Below, piece after piece: positions 24,646-35,327 of a stretch of DNA of 64,000 nucleotides. Where the stretch lies: assembly GCF_000190435.1 (NCBI RefSeq), contig NC_015152.1, positions 1,494,458-1,558,457 on the forward strand, read 5' to 3'. This stretch comes from Sphaerochaeta globosa str. Buddy (lineage in GTDB: Bacteria; Spirochaetota; Spirochaetia; Sphaerochaetales; Sphaerochaetaceae). The notes under the pieces are model-generated. The model was given only the letters and a program-made list of their open reading frames with translations, was not told the origin of the DNA and made no database searches. Made by a program: the position numbers and the translations under genes. Each line of letters begins with the position of its first letter. The stretch's first letter is position 1.

Positions 24646-27198
24646 TTAATACAATGTCGTGGTGATGGCAAGGACCAGTTTCAGTCCGCTCCCCTCGCGA
24701 TCGCCCTTGAAAATATTACCTTCAACCCAAGCAAATGAGTCATTGATGTAACTCGCATTCTTAACCAAATACAAACCGAGCGGGAAGCCGGGTACCTTGA
24801 GCTTGATTCCAATTCCGGTGGAGAAGTACCAGGCAAGATTGGAAGCCTTGATGGAACTCAGGTCGGTACTTACCCCGGTGGCGCTTGCATACATTTCTGC
24901 AGAGAGCACATTGTGAGCTAGCGGCCAACTGATTGAAATCTGGTTATCCCACAGGTATGCCTGATCGAATACGACACTGAATCCGCGACCGGTGTTCATG
25001 CCATCGATGTAGAGCATCTCATAACGGGTTGCACCTTGTTTTGCATCGTACCAATTCCAACCACTTTCATAATGATTATAGTACTGTGGCAGCATCACAC
25101 TCAGGCTGGTGGTTACCCCCAACACTACGTTAGCCGGCTTCTCGTCCAAATCGAATGTAAACAGGGTGAGGTATCCACTAGCTGAACTCGAGGTACGGAT
25201 ATAATTGGAAAGGCCTCCAAGAATACCTCCGGCATAGGTGAAACTTTGGCTGAGGTAATACCCCCGGCTGGTGTTCTCGATGAGATCCCTTCCGTCCCAG
25301 GCAAAAGAGAGCGTAAGGCGATTACTGAATTGCCAACTTTCATGATACAAATCAATCAGTCGTTCATACGGATCATAGACGTTGTCATCGTATTGGGCGT
25401 AGTTGAGTCCTACGGTAATACCACCACCGACATTCAGCGATCCGGGTTGGAACATGAAGGTATAGCCGGTGTTGTACCCCAGCGAAATGCGGTAATAGGT
25501 ATAGCTCATCAAGTAGCGTGAGGAAGGCAGGGCCTGGTCGGCCGCCAAATAACTTGCATAACTGTCATAACCATAGGGATAGGGATTGGATTCAGCGTTG
25601 TCTCCATCGTGACCGGTATAATACTTGCTGCCGATACCCCTCTGAAGAGCGGAATCTTTTACACTTCGTTCAAAGTTGAAACTCAAGCCATTCGACCAAC
25701 GCCTGTTTTTGAACCAACCATCGGTAAAGGAAACAGAGATATTCTGGGTATCGGGACTGAGATTGGTGGCAATCGCCAGATCACGTCCTGTTCCCCCAAG
25801 GTTCTTGTCGGACCACTGCAGGAAACCGGATACCGGGAAACCATCAACATTTCCGCCAAAGGTTGCTCCAAATTGGATGTCCATCTGATTCCCTTCGACT
25901 ACGGTGAAGACGGGAATCACACTACCTTCCTGGGTCCCATTTATGATATCAAACTGAACATCGGTTACAATGAGAGTATTGTAAATGTTCTGGGCGCTTC
26001 GGATCAGTTTTTCCTTGGAGAAAATATCGCCCTTCGAAAATGTCAGTTCCCGTTCGAAGACATAGGGTTTGGTTTTGGTGAGCCCTTCTAAACGGATATC
26101 CTCGATTACAGCTTGTTGATTCTCTTGCACCTTGAGGATGTACGTAACAGTTTTTGTTTCTTCGTTGCGGATAAGGTCGGTGGAAATCAAATTGAAAATG
26201 TAGCCGTTGTTCCAATACAGGTCTGTGACGGCAGTAATTTCCTGTTGCACCCGGGATACATCCAATACTACACCCTGACGCATGGAGATCAAGGACTGGA
26301 ATTGTTCATTGCTGAAGACGGTATTGCCCTCAACCTGAATGCCGCCAAAGAACCATTGTTCTCCCTCATCAATGGAGAATACCACTCTCAAGCGAGAATA
26401 CGTATCGTCCTCTGTGCTGATATCCTCTGTACGGACATCAAGAATGGCTGCATCGATGTAGCCTCTGCTCTGGTAAAAGGCAATGATCTTTTGCTTGTCG
26501 GTTTCAATAGTCAAAGGATTGTAGTAACCGGAGCTGAAATAGCTTACCTGCTTAGAGGACAGTTGCTTGGAAAGCATATCGGACGAAAGCTGCTCATTGC
26601 CCTCGAATACAATTTGGCCGATACGCTTCTGCTGGTTCTCGGTAATGATATACTTAAGATCTACTGCATTTGCCGTCTCGTCTGTGACATATTCGCTGTC
26701 GATGGTAGCATCGGCATATCCTTTTTCCTGGTAGAGTGTCAGGATCTTCTGTTTGGATAACTCGATATTCTGTTCATCGAGGAAGAATCCTTCCTTGGCG
26801 ATCAGTACTTCAGTGATGTCCTTGGTCTTTATTCCCTGATTTCCCTGTACTGTTGCTGTCTTGATGTAGGGTAATTCATAGAAGGTCATGGCGATTTGTA
26901 ATTCGTTGTTTCCCTCCCCTGTCCTCTGGGCATCGGCAATAAAATAGAGAAAATATTCCAATCCATACAGTTCACCTTGCAGTTCATTAAACAGCTGGTC
27001 AGTAAAGGTTTTACCTAAATAGTCATATTGGATGTCCAATACAACGCTCTCCTTCACATTCTGCAAACCACTGTTGGAAAAGGATGCAATTCGCTTGCCT
27101 ACATACCAAGGGTCGGTATCAGCAGCACTCAAGAAGGAAAAAGAAAGGGCTAAAATGAGCACGATGCCCACAAGAAAGCGTGTATGGCGCTTGTCCAT
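24646..27198 (-). CDS. bamA: Outer membrane assembly factor BamA
   Basis: BamA inserts beta-barrel proteins into the outer membrane. An N-terminal signal peptide (FLVGIVLILALSFSFLSAA) is followed by POTRA-like repeats to about residue 430 (for example GNEQLSSDMLSKQL, EGNTVFSNEQFQSLISMRQG, GLTKTKPYVFERELTFSKGD), then a surface-antigen beta barrel (QWSDKNLGGTGRDLAIATN on). The barrel includes RGYYLSQSFTYAGG and near the end the usual LPGF-like segment (KVPGFPLGLYLVK). It sits directly after tamB, a functionally paired gene, and 850 residues is typical. Confidence 0.95.
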   Translation of the reverse strand: MDKRHTRFLVGIVLILALSFSFLSAADTDPWYVGKRIASFSNSGLQNVKESVVLDIQYDYLGKTFTDQLFNELQGELYGLEYFLYFIADAQRTGEGNNELQIAMTFYELPYIKTATVQGNQGIKTKDITEVLIAKEGFFLDEQNIELSKQKILTLYQEKGYADATIDSEYVTDETANAVDLKYIITENQQKRIGQIVFEGNEQLSSDMLSKQLSSKQVSYFSSGYYNPLTIETDKQKIIAFYQSRGYIDAAILDVRTEDISTEDDTYSRLRVVFSIDEGEQWFFGGIQVEGNTVFSNEQFQSLISMRQGVVLDVSRVQQEITAVTDLYWNNGYIFNLISTDLIRNEETKTVTYILKVQENQQAVIEDIRLEGLTKTKPYVFERELTFSKGDIFSKEKLIRSAQNIYNTLIVTDVQFDIINGTQEGSVIPVFTVVEGNQMDIQFGATFGGNVDGFPVSGFLQWSDKNLGGTGRDLAIATNLSPDTQNISVSFTDGWFKNRRWSNGLSFNFERSVKDSALQRGIGSKYYTGHDGDNAESNPYPYGYDSYASYLAADQALPSSRYLMSYTYYRISLGYNTGYTFMFQPGSLNVGGGITVGLNYAQYDDNVYDPYERLIDLYHESWQFSNRLTLSFAWDGRDLIENTSRGYYLSQSFTYAGGILGGLSNYIRTSSSASGYLTLFTFDLDEKPANVVLGVTTSLSVMLPQYYNHYESGWNWYDAKQGATRYEMLYIDGMNTGRGFSVVFDQAYLWDNQISISWPLAHNVLSAEMYASATGVSTDLSSIKASNLAWYFSTGIGIKLKVPGFPLGLYLVKNASYINDSFAWVEGNIFKGDREGSGLKLVLAITTTLY

Positions 27199-27220
27199 GA
27201 TGTCTCCTCTATAAACCTGT

Positions 27221-30200
27221 TTAACGCAAAACTATTCGTTTGGTTACACTAAAGCCAATGGTATCCAAAATATTGGTGAACGACAACTCGTTCGGCTGGG
27301 TAAAGAATGAGAAAGTCCCCAGTGGGTTTACCCAGTCAAGCGAGAGCTCGAGATCTAGCGAGAGGTCTGGTGAAATGAATGAACGCTTTACCCGCGAGCT
27401 TTCCATTGCACTGAGGTGAACCAATGCCTGCAGGAAAAATTGCCGACCGACGTACTTGCCCATGAAAATGGAAGTGTTGTTCAAATACCGTGCCAAGGGA
27501 GTCAAAACCCCGCCGATGTTGCTTCCGGGCAACGCATCAAAAAGAATATTTTGCAGAATATTGCTGCGTATGCTGAACATATCAAGCCCCAAAGAGATAC
27601 GAATGGACTCTGTCAGTGCTGTTGTTTGACTTGCATCGATGTAGCCCAGTCGCTCTGCCACATCGGTTGCTGCAGCGGCAAGGCTTACTACACTATACAG
27701 ATTCACTTCGCCATATGCACCGGTAGGCAGGATCGATTGACCCAAAATCTCCAGAATTTCATTGATATCCTTTGCAGGAATTGATTCAAACTGCGGATTC
27801 AGGTTGGAAAGGCCTGAATCACGCAAAACTAGGAATATATCTATTCGTTCTCCCTGAGCATCAAAGTCTGTCATTTTTGCTCGAAGGTTGATGGTCGGCT
27901 GAATCTGGTTCTTTCCTGTCAAAGCATCGGTATGTAAAGCAAGCGACCCTTCGGTGATGAAGAAGTTCTTCTGGAAGTAATAAATTTCCCCACTTCTGAA
28001 AGAAAGCGTCCCATCAGCGATAAACTCATCAGTTATATGATCATACAGGAAAGAAATATTCTGATTCTCAGTAATGGTTGCCTTAATGAACGGGTTCTGC
28101 GTATTGGGATACGAGAATGAAACATTCTTTCCTGTTACTACCTCAAATTCTGTAGTGGTAAGGTTGTTGGCTATATACCAGGATGGCAAGTCCTTGATCC
28201 CGAGCGTCATGGTACTATCCTGGATCATGACTTTTCCGTCCAACCAAGTCTCAAATCCAACACCGAACAGATTGAAGGTGCCACCGGCATACGTTTTGAT
28301 GTCTGCATCGAAACCTTGCATCGGCAACCAAATGAAAACCATCTGATCCCCACTTTCTGCGTGGATTTCATAATTTTCAAAACGCAAGCCGTCGAAGGAG
28401 GCACCGAGCCAGCCATACCCTTCAATAGTCTTGCCGGTAACCGTATTGGTGGAAAAGAAGGGAATTCTTGGGGTAATCGCCCTACTTCCATCGCTGGATG
28501 CACTGATGTTTTTCATGGTGATGATGTCCTGGGGCAGCCAGAACAGTTGCATGCGCGCCGAATCGACCCATAATTGCCCGTACGGCCTGAGGCCATCAGC
28601 CGTTTTTGCAAGGTAGAGTTCACCTTGGGCAACACCATCAAGGAACGAGAAAATCGGTTTGAGGAACGTTCTGTTCAAGAGCGGAAGTGGCAGGTAGATG
28701 GAGTCAATACTCAAGCCGAAATCAGAGGAAGCAAGTGAACCCTCGACTGCGAAGCCAATACCAAATGATGTATTCATAGTTGCTTGCAGATGTTTGGATG
28801 CGCTCTGATAGGAGAGGTCCAGATGATCCCCTCCGATGGTGAATAAACCATCAGAGAGATTGATCAAATAGGTACCGTCATTGATGCCACCCTCTCCATA
28901 TAAGAGAATATCAGATAAGCTAAGCTCTGCGATGAGAGAGCCCTCGAAGATTGGCTTCAGTGCCTTGGGAAGATCGAAAATTGTTTTGAATTGCCCTAAG
29001 TCGATTGCCAAGTCATAGGTAAGTTGGGATACCTGGTCTTTGTACGTGAGATGTCGGATATGTTCAAATTTTCCTGTAGAACGAGCAAGCTGATCGGTAA
29101 TGGATAGTGCTTGGCCGATATAGGTGAAATCCGGCATTTGCACAGCAGAATCATAGAGGGTAAGAGAATCTTGGTCGAACGCAAGTTTGGATGTGAATTT
29201 GGCATTGCCTTTCGTCAACTCAACGAAGCCATCGACACTTGCGGTTTCCTTGAAATCAGAATACCCGAGTGCGGAAAAATCAAGTACGGTTCCCTGCAAC
29301 TGGTGAAAGAATCGGTCAAGGGGAAGCGAAGAAATCTGTAGTGCACCATTGATACGGTCCTCATAACCAAGCAACGAGATTGAGATTTTTCTCTCCTCGT
29401 CTGCATCCAGGCTGAAGGTTGCCTCAAAGGGAGCGAGGAAGGAGGCTTGCACGAGAGAAACAAAGTCGGTACCTGTATAGCTGAAGCGACTGGGGAATAT
29501 GTGTCCGCCTTCTTTCAGTTGCATATTGGATAGAAGTACCTGATTTTCCTTTGCAGTAAGGGAAGTCAGTAAATCATAGCTACGGTTCTTGAATTGCACC
29601 CCCTCGATTCTGAATTCCTTGCTTGCCAATTGCCAATCTCGAAGTGAGAAAAACTCAGCTTCCAGATCGCCTGAAATAGCCGCCAAGGCAAAGAAACCTG
29701 CATCGGGCAAGCGAAGGTCATTTGCTACCAGGCGCCCCGTAATGGGGGGTGCAAGATTTGCAGAAAGAGACAGATGCTCCTGTTGGGAGAGCAAGAATTG
29801 GAGGGTGCTTGTATCGAGGCGGAAGGTAAAGGGAAATGTTGTCTTGAAAATGGAGAAATCAGCGCTTCCCACAATGAATTCAGAGCCTTCCCTTCTAATG
29901 GTTCCATCAACAAGCAGGGATTTTTCAAAGGGAGTGGTGACATTGAAGCGATATGCCGATGGCGGCTGATCGAAGAAATTAACGGAAAGCAAGCGCTGTC
30001 CATCATCGATGCGATAGAGGTCCAGTTCTCCGCGGGGCAACCAATAGTTGAGTTCAGTGGAACCTGAAAAGACAAGTCGATAACCGCTGCTGGCCAGCGT
30101 CATGGCGTTCACGAAAACCGAATCACCCTTGATATCAGCCAAAAAGGTAAATCCTGCATCCAATTCGACCTTTCCAACTTTGGCTGACAACAAAGCCAAT

Positions 30201-31882
30201 TCAATAGCCGCTTTACCATCAAATGGGAGAATGCTTCCCCCTCCCCTGGATGATTGGAATGAGATGTTACCAATCAAGTTGGTTGCATCCTGGTAATATG
30301 GCTTAATGAACGGTGCAAATGCTTCAAAAGTTGGAGAGAGAATGCTCAAGGGGAAGTCATTCAGGCGGGAGGTAAAGAAGAAAGTTCCTTCGGCAGTAGT
30401 TGGCATATCATAGACCGAACGTATAAAAAGCATATCTTGGTAGTCAAGTTCTGCCTGAAGCTGACTACCTTGCCTATTTGACTGGAAAGACATGCGTGCC
30501 GAAAGCGGTACGGTCGTGAAGGAAGAAGCCAGATTGGTGAGGTATGCAGAACTGCTCATTGCTGCATCGGAAGCACGATAGCTCAGCTCTGATACCAGTG
30601 GTGATGAGAAGTTGATATCACTATGTTTGAAGGAGGCTTGTGCATCAGCTTGCAGATTGAGCTCAGCCTCGATCAGGTTCATACCTTCGAGTTGAGTATT
30701 GGCTTGGAGATACAATGAGCTGAGGTCTGCCTCCAAGTCATTAAGAGAATACTGTATCTGTCCAAGCGAAAGTTGGATTGAGGCCGTATTGGCTTCATAC
30801 TGAGCATTCGCCTGGAGTGTATGAAGATCAAGAGAGAGAGTCTGAGCGTAGGTGACCTTGAAAAGATCCCCTTGCTTGGTAGCAAGCCCGAACAAGAACT
30901 TTTCTCCTTCCTTTCTACCCGTTACGGTGGCGGTTGGGGAATGTACCTGGATACCCTCAATGCTCAATGAGAGCTGATCGTACGATAGTGTTGCCTGATC
31001 AAAGGCACCATGCTTCAATTGTATAGTGCTGGTAAGTATGGGAACAGCTAGGGTTAGCCGCTCCCTTTCAGCCTTGAGATCGGCAAGCGAGAAATCGATC
31101 GTTATATCCGAATTCGCAAATGCAAGGGATTCGAGCGTACCTAAGGCAACCAATTGCGCAAAGGAAACTTCCAATCCTTGCTGCAACAAGGAAACCTTGC
31201 TGATTTCTATCAAGGCACTGCCTTCTTCATTCAGTCCAATTTCGGAGTCCAAGAGTGTTGCTTGCAACGTTCCTGTATCAAACGTAAGGATAGGAGCGCT
31301 GCCCCGTATCGTGGGGAACGGTTTGTTGTTGTCAAACAGCAAGTCCAAGGAAGACATTTCTAGCTCTAAAGCCAATTCAGGAGCATCCATCGATGCACGC
31401 AAATTTTGAGTTTCAATGGAAAATGTATTGGACTCAAGCCACGTTTGCAGGTGCGAATTTGAGGAGGAAGATTCAAGGGACAGATTTTGAAGGCTCTCAT
31501 TGATTACCAGTTCTGGATCACGGACGTTGACATTGACTTGCTTGGAACCGAACATATATGAGCTGAGTAATAAGGGAAGGCCCCCTTGTATCTCTATTTC
31601 GGAAGCAGAAGCAGAGGTATTTTGGGTGAGCGAAAGGGATGGCTTATTAATGATCAGGTTCTTGAGGAACATACGGTCCATACTTTCAGCCTTGAAAGAG
31701 ACTGGACCACCTGAATTGAGATTTTGCATCAGCCGGTCTGCAATATACTGACTTGGATTGGCCATACCAAGCCTAGCCATTCCATACAAACAGAGAATGG
31801 CGCAGCTTATGAGAACAAGAACCGAAACCGCAATGTCTTTTAGTGTTGTATGATATCTCACCTTTTTCCCAGTATAGCCCAT
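27221..31882 (-). CDS. tamB: TamB/YtfN-like inner-membrane-anchored translocation or lipid-transport protein
   Basis: TamB-type AsmA-like proteins bridge the periplasm as a hydrophobic beta-groove; they are linked to outer-membrane protein assembly and phospholipid transport. One N-terminal membrane anchor (IAVSVLVLISCAILCLYG) precedes about 1,500 residues of beta-rich repeat. The C-terminal TamB domain is recognisable (ANNLTTTEFEVVTGKN, LSFRSGEIYYFQKNFFITEGS, LRAKMTDFDAQGERIDIFLVL, ILGQSILPTGAYGE). It lies just upstream of bamA in the same operon. The start is uncertain: ATG 31882 is used here, GTG 31900 is the alternative, and neither has a strong Shine-Dalgarno. Confidence 0.88.
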   Translation of the reverse strand: MGYTGKKVRYHTTLKDIAVSVLVLISCAILCLYGMARLGMANPSQYIADRLMQNLNSGGPVSFKAESMDRMFLKNLIINKPSLSLTQNTSASASEIEIQGGLPLLLSSYMFGSKQVNVNVRDPELVINESLQNLSLESSSSNSHLQTWLESNTFSIETQNLRASMDAPELALELEMSSLDLLFDNNKPFPTIRGSAPILTFDTGTLQATLLDSEIGLNEEGSALIEISKVSLLQQGLEVSFAQLVALGTLESLAFANSDITIDFSLADLKAERERLTLAVPILTSTIQLKHGAFDQATLSYDQLSLSIEGIQVHSPTATVTGRKEGEKFLFGLATKQGDLFKVTYAQTLSLDLHTLQANAQYEANTASIQLSLGQIQYSLNDLEADLSSLYLQANTQLEGMNLIEAELNLQADAQASFKHSDINFSSPLVSELSYRASDAAMSSSAYLTNLASSFTTVPLSARMSFQSNRQGSQLQAELDYQDMLFIRSVYDMPTTAEGTFFFTSRLNDFPLSILSPTFEAFAPFIKPYYQDATNLIGNISFQSSRGGGSILPFDGKAAIELALLSAKVGKVELDAGFTFLADIKGDSVFVNAMTLASSGYRLVFSGSTELNYWLPRGELDLYRIDDGQRLLSVNFFDQPPSAYRFNVTTPFEKSLLVDGTIRREGSEFIVGSADFSIFKTTFPFTFRLDTSTLQFLLSQQEHLSLSANLAPPITGRLVANDLRLPDAGFFALAAISGDLEAEFFSLRDWQLASKEFRIEGVQFKNRSYDLLTSLTAKENQVLLSNMQLKEGGHIFPSRFSYTGTDFVSLVQASFLAPFEATFSLDADEERKISISLLGYEDRINGALQISSLPLDRFFHQLQGTVLDFSALGYSDFKETASVDGFVELTKGNAKFTSKLAFDQDSLTLYDSAVQMPDFTYIGQALSITDQLARSTGKFEHIRHLTYKDQVSQLTYDLAIDLGQFKTIFDLPKALKPIFEGSLIAELSLSDILLYGEGGINDGTYLINLSDGLFTIGGDHLDLSYQSASKHLQATMNTSFGIGFAVEGSLASSDFGLSIDSIYLPLPLLNRTFLKPIFSFLDGVAQGELYLAKTADGLRPYGQLWVDSARMQLFWLPQDIITMKNISASSDGSRAITPRIPFFSTNTVTGKTIEGYGWLGASFDGLRFENYEIHAESGDQMVFIWLPMQGFDADIKTYAGGTFNLFGVGFETWLDGKVMIQDSTMTLGIKDLPSWYIANNLTTTEFEVVTGKNVSFSYPNTQNPFIKATITENQNISFLYDHITDEFIADGTLSFRSGEIYYFQKNFFITEGSLALHTDALTGKNQIQPTINLRAKMTDFDAQGERIDIFLVLRDSGLSNLNPQFESIPAKDINEILEILGQSILPTGAYGEVNLYSVVSLAAAATDVAERLGYIDASQTTALTESIRISLGLDMFSIRSNILQNILFDALPGSNIGGVLTPLARYLNNTSIFMGKYVGRQFFLQALVHLSAMESSRVKRSFISPDLSLDLELSLDWVNPLGTFSFFTQPNELSFTNILDTIGFSVTKRIVLR

Positions 31883-32005
31883 TGTCGAATTCTTGGGCAC
31901 CTATTTTCATGTTGGTTCGATGGAGTTTGGTATGCCTATCATGAAAAACTCATTTACCTTACTTCGCTTTTACCGTACCATAGAGACATGATAGGAGATA
32001 TGCAT

Positions 32006-32617
32006 ATGCCTTCAGTATTGACCAATTTTATTGTTTTTGAGGGTTTGGATGGTGCCGGTACCACTACGCAAATGCAATTGCTTGCCGAAGCGTGTGACCG
32101 CGCTGATACTCCGTGTCGTGCAACGTTTGAGCCTACCGATAAACCTATCGGACGCTTGGTCCGCTCAGTTTTACAAAAGCAAATCCTGACCACCCCTTTG
32201 GCTTTGGCAATGTTGTATGCAGCCGACAGGGAGGATCACCTGAATAATCCGGTCTATGGAATCATCCATGACCTGGAAGCTGGCAAACTTGTTATTTCAG
32301 ATCGCTACTTGTATTCATCACTTTCCTATCAAGGCGTAGAATGTGATTTTGAGAAAATTGCAAGCCTTAACGAGTTCCCTTCTCCCCAGTACGTCTTTTT
32401 CATTGACACACCGGTTGATGAGTGCCTGAGAAGAATCAACAGCAGAGGCAATGAAGTGGAACTCTTTGAGAAAAAGGAATTTCTCCATAAAGTGAAAGAG
32501 AACTACGAACGAATTTTCAGCTCGCTCGATCCTCAGGTAACCCTTGTCCGTTTGGATGGGCTCCTGAAGATAGAGGAAATTGCTTCCCAAATCCAGCAAA
32601 TTCTCTTCAGCAAATAA
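32006..32617 (+). CDS. tmk: Thymidylate kinase with altered P-loop
   Basis: Tmk phosphorylates dTMP to dTDP. The family pattern is clear: NFIVFEGLDGAG at the N-terminus, FEPTDKPIGR, AADREDHL, VISDRYLYSSLSYQG (DRY motif) and FFIDTPVDECLRRI. The P-loop, however, reads GLDGAGTTTQ, with Thr19 where Walker A normally has Lys; the codon is plainly ACC. The ATG at 32006 has AGGAG 8 nt upstream; ATG codons at 31988 and 32000 are in frame but badly placed relative to it. The 203-residue length is normal. It is divergent from tamB, and its 3' end overlaps convergent queA by 11 nt. Confidence 0.9.
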   Translation: MPSVLTNFIVFEGLDGAGTTTQMQLLAEACDRADTPCRATFEPTDKPIGRLVRSVLQKQILTTPLALAMLYAADREDHLNNPVYGIIHDLEAGKLVISDRYLYSSLSYQGVECDFEKIASLNEFPSPQYVFFIDTPVDECLRRINSRGNEVELFEKKEFLHKVKENYERIFSSLDPQVTLVRLDGLLKIEEIASQIQQILFSK

Positions 32618-33647
32618 ACATTGCATCACCATAGCTGAAGAAACGATAGGATTGTTCGACTGCATGCCGATAGGCGCGATCAATCTTTTCTTTTCCTGCG
32701 AACGTGGAGACCAAGACCAAGAGTGTCGATTCCGGAGTATGAAAGTTCGTCAACAGTTGGTCCACGATTTTAAACGTATAAGGAGGTCGGATAAAGAGAT
32801 TTGTCCGACCTTGCCCGCTTTCCAATAACCCTGTTTCAGTGTTGAAAGCACTCTCCAGAGTGCGCACGCTGGTCGTCCCTGTGGCAACAATCTTACGCCC
32901 CTGCGCTTTTGCCTGGTTGATGATGCGAGCGCTTTCTTCCTCAATTTCATACGATTCATAATGCATGTGATGGTCTTCCAGATTATCGGTACGAACGGGC
33001 AAAAAGGTTCCGGGTCCAACATGCAAGGTAACTGGAACAATAGTACAGCCTTTTGCACGAATGGATGCCAGGATTTCTTGGGTAAAGTGCAATCCAGCAG
33101 TCGGGGCTGCTACCGACCCTTCCTTTTGTGCATAAATTGTCTGATACCTATTCTCGTCGGCAAAGCAATCCTCACGCTTGATGTATGGGGGGAGTGGGAC
33201 ATGACCGAGCTTGAGGAAAAAATCCTCATCAAGTACATGATTGAAGGTGATGGTTCTTGTCCCATCCTCATTGGCTTTAGTAATGCATCCGGTACGTACA
33301 TAGCTCTGGTCGGCAGTACAGAATGTATAATGCTTGCCGACATGTTGTTTTTTTGTTTTGGTGACCATGACATTCCAGCTATGGTCGAGGTTTTCTTCCA
33401 GAAAAAGAAATTCCACGCGGCTTTTAGTCTCGCTGATGGCAAATACACGTGCCTTGCGCACTTTACTGTTGTTGACAACAAGAATACTTCCTTCTTGAAG
33501 ATAGGAAGCAAAATGTGTCATTTGTTCATCTATGATGGTTCCACTATGCTTGTCGAGAACCAGCAATCGGTCCTCGCCACGTCGGTCTATGGGAGTCTGT
33601 GCTATCAGATGCTCCGGAAGGTCAAAAGAGTATTCCTTGATTGTCAT
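32607..33647 (-). CDS. queA: S-adenosylmethionine:tRNA ribosyltransferase-isomerase
   Basis: QueA builds epoxyqueuosine on preQ1-modified tRNA using SAM as ribosyl donor. Signatures: [25 protein letters not shown] at the N-terminus, [38 protein letters not shown] and the C-terminal [18 protein letters not shown]. The 346 residues are full length. AAAGGA lies before the ATG. It overlaps ruvB by 26 nt and forms the end of the yebC-ruvCAB-queA run. Works after Tgt (8.4 kb). Confidence 0.96.
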   Translation of the reverse strand: MTIKEYSFDLPEHLIAQTPIDRRGEDRLLVLDKHSGTIIDEQMTHFASYLQEGSILVVNNSKVRKARVFAISETKSRVEFLFLEENLDHSWNVMVTKTKKQHVGKHYTFCTADQSYVRTGCITKANEDGTRTITFNHVLDEDFFLKLGHVPLPPYIKREDCFADENRYQTIYAQKEGSVAAPTAGLHFTQEILASIRAKGCTIVPVTLHVGPGTFLPVRTDNLEDHHMHYESYEIEEESARIINQAKAQGRKIVATGTTSVRTLESAFNTETGLLESGQGRTNLFIRPPYTFKIVDQLLTNFHTPESTLLVLVSTFAGKEKIDRAYRHAVEQSYRFFSYGDAMFIC

Positions 33648-34683
33648 CCAAGTTCCTTTTGCAGGGAATGCCCAGCAGGTCGTAGGCTTTTTTGGTGGTC
33701 ATCCGTCCACGGGGAGTACGCTTGAGGAATCCTTTTTGTATCAGATATGGTTCATAGAAGTCTTCCAAAGATTCTATAGCCTCCCCTACGCTGATCGAAA
33801 GAGTTTCAGCCCCTACCGGTCCTCCGTCATAAAATTCAATGATTGTTCTTAATATATTTCGGTCCTGTGTTTCAAGACCATTATTGTCGATGCCCAGTCG
33901 CTCCATGCCATGGTCGACTACTGCAACGGTCACCGTTCCATCACCCATTACCATGGCGAAGTCCCTGAGCCGCCTCAAAAGACGATTGGCTATTCGAGGA
34001 GTTCCACGGCTGCACCGTGCCAACTGGACAATGGCTTTCTTGTCGATTTGCACATCCATGATCTGAGCCGATCTGGCGATAATCGAGGCGAGCTCCTGTT
34101 CGTTGTAGAATTCGATATGGCAGGTGATGCCGAATCGCGAGGAGAGAGGACTGGAAACTGAACCGGCTTTGGTTGTAGCCCCTACCAAGGTAAACTTGGG
34201 AAGAGGAATGCGCATCGTCCGTGCGGCAGGCCCTTGACCGATAACCCAGTCAATCTCAAAATCTTCCATGGCAATATAGAGCATTTCTTCCAAAGCTGGC
34301 TTGAGTCTATGAATCTCATCGATGAAAAATACAGAACCTTCGGTTACATTGGTAAGAATTCCTGCAAGGTCTTTGGGTTTATCCAAAGCAGGTGCGCTGG
34401 TCATCCTGATTTCAGCACCCATCTCATTGGCGATAATACTTGCCAAGGTGGTCTTTCCAAGACCCGGGGGACCGATAAGAAAGGTATGATCAAGCGGTTC
34501 CTTTCGCTCACGGGCTGCTTGGACAAAGACGGCAAGGTTGTCTTTCAAACGCTGCTGGCCTTGGAAATCCTTGAGCATTTTGGGTCTGAGGATATTCTCC
34601 TGTTTGTCCGCCTCCTGTTGGAAGGAGGTGGATACCACGGAGCTTTGTATCAAATCATGTAATTCCGACTCGTGTGTGTCCAT
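33622..34683 (-). CDS. ruvB: Holliday junction branch migration ATPase RuvB
   Basis: RuvB hexamers drive branch migration at Holliday junctions with RuvA. Walker A is GPPGLGKTT, Walker B FIDEIHRL, sensor and arginine-finger region LVGATTKAG...RFGI, and a C-terminal winged helix ends with [15 protein letters not shown]. The 353-residue length is normal with a slightly long N-terminus. GGGAG lies 6 nt before the ATG. Order ruvC-ruvA-ruvB. Confidence 0.97.
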   Translation of the reverse strand: MDTHESELHDLIQSSVVSTSFQQEADKQENILRPKMLKDFQGQQRLKDNLAVFVQAARERKEPLDHTFLIGPPGLGKTTLASIIANEMGAEIRMTSAPALDKPKDLAGILTNVTEGSVFFIDEIHRLKPALEEMLYIAMEDFEIDWVIGQGPAARTMRIPLPKFTLVGATTKAGSVSSPLSSRFGITCHIEFYNEQELASIIARSAQIMDVQIDKKAIVQLARCSRGTPRIANRLLRRLRDFAMVMGDGTVTVAVVDHGMERLGIDNNGLETQDRNILRTIIEFYDGGPVGAETLSISVGEAIESLEDFYEPYLIQKGFLKRTPRGRMTTKKAYDLLGIPCKRNLDDNQGILF

Positions 34684-34694
34684 TTCTTCTCCCT

Positions 34695-35327
34695 TTATCC
34701 AAGCAGTTTGACTGCACTGCGGAACAACAGTTGCTCAGCATCATGGTGGCTAAGTTTGCCGATTGCTTCAGATTCTTGTTCGCTTAACGAATCGATTACC
34801 TCTTCAACTTTACGTCTATCATACCCCATATCCACCAATGCAGTAATAATGTCCGACCACTGACTGGCTTTGCTTTGGCTACGCTGCCCATTGGTTTTGC
34901 TCTTTTCATCTTCAAAGACCAATACATCACGCAAGGCGAGAATCATTTTTTGACCTGTCTTGGGACCAATGCCCGGAATCGAGGATAAAAGCTTCAGGTT
35001 CCCCGTATCAAGTGCTTGTGCCAGATTTCGAACGCTGATACCGCTGAGAATCTTGAGAGCTTGTTTCGAGCCTATGCCGGAGACGGTTTGCAACTGCAAA
35101 AAAGCTTCGCGTTCGGCTTCATCATAAAAGCCAAAAAGGGACATGCTGTCCTCGCGATGTATTAAAACGGTAAGCAACCTAACAGCCCTTCTCTCTTCCA
35201 ATGATAGATTGCTGAGCTTGCTTGCTGTCTGTGCCGACACAGAGAGCATATATTCAACATACCCTGCCCTGAGGATAACCTCACCGTCCATTACACGTAC
35301 TACATCACCAATGATAGCGTTAATCAT
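34695..35327 (-). CDS. ruvA: Holliday junction branch migration protein RuvA
   Basis: RuvA tetramers bind the four-way junction and load RuvB. The N-terminal OB domain ([15 protein letters not shown]...[22 protein letters not shown]), two helix-hairpin-helix motifs ([27 protein letters not shown]) and the C-terminal RuvB-binding domain ([20 protein letters not shown]) are all present in 210 residues. The start codon overlaps the ruvC stop (TAATG). Confidence 0.96.
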   Translation of the reverse strand: MINAIIGDVVRVMDGEVILRAGYVEYMLSVSAQTASKLSNLSLEERRAVRLLTVLIHREDSMSLFGFYDEAEREAFLQLQTVSGIGSKQALKILSGISVRNLAQALDTGNLKLLSSIPGIGPKTGQKMILALRDVLVFEDEKSKTNGQRSQSKASQWSDIITALVDMGYDRRKVEEVIDSLSEQESEAIGKLSHHDAEQLLFRSAVKLLG

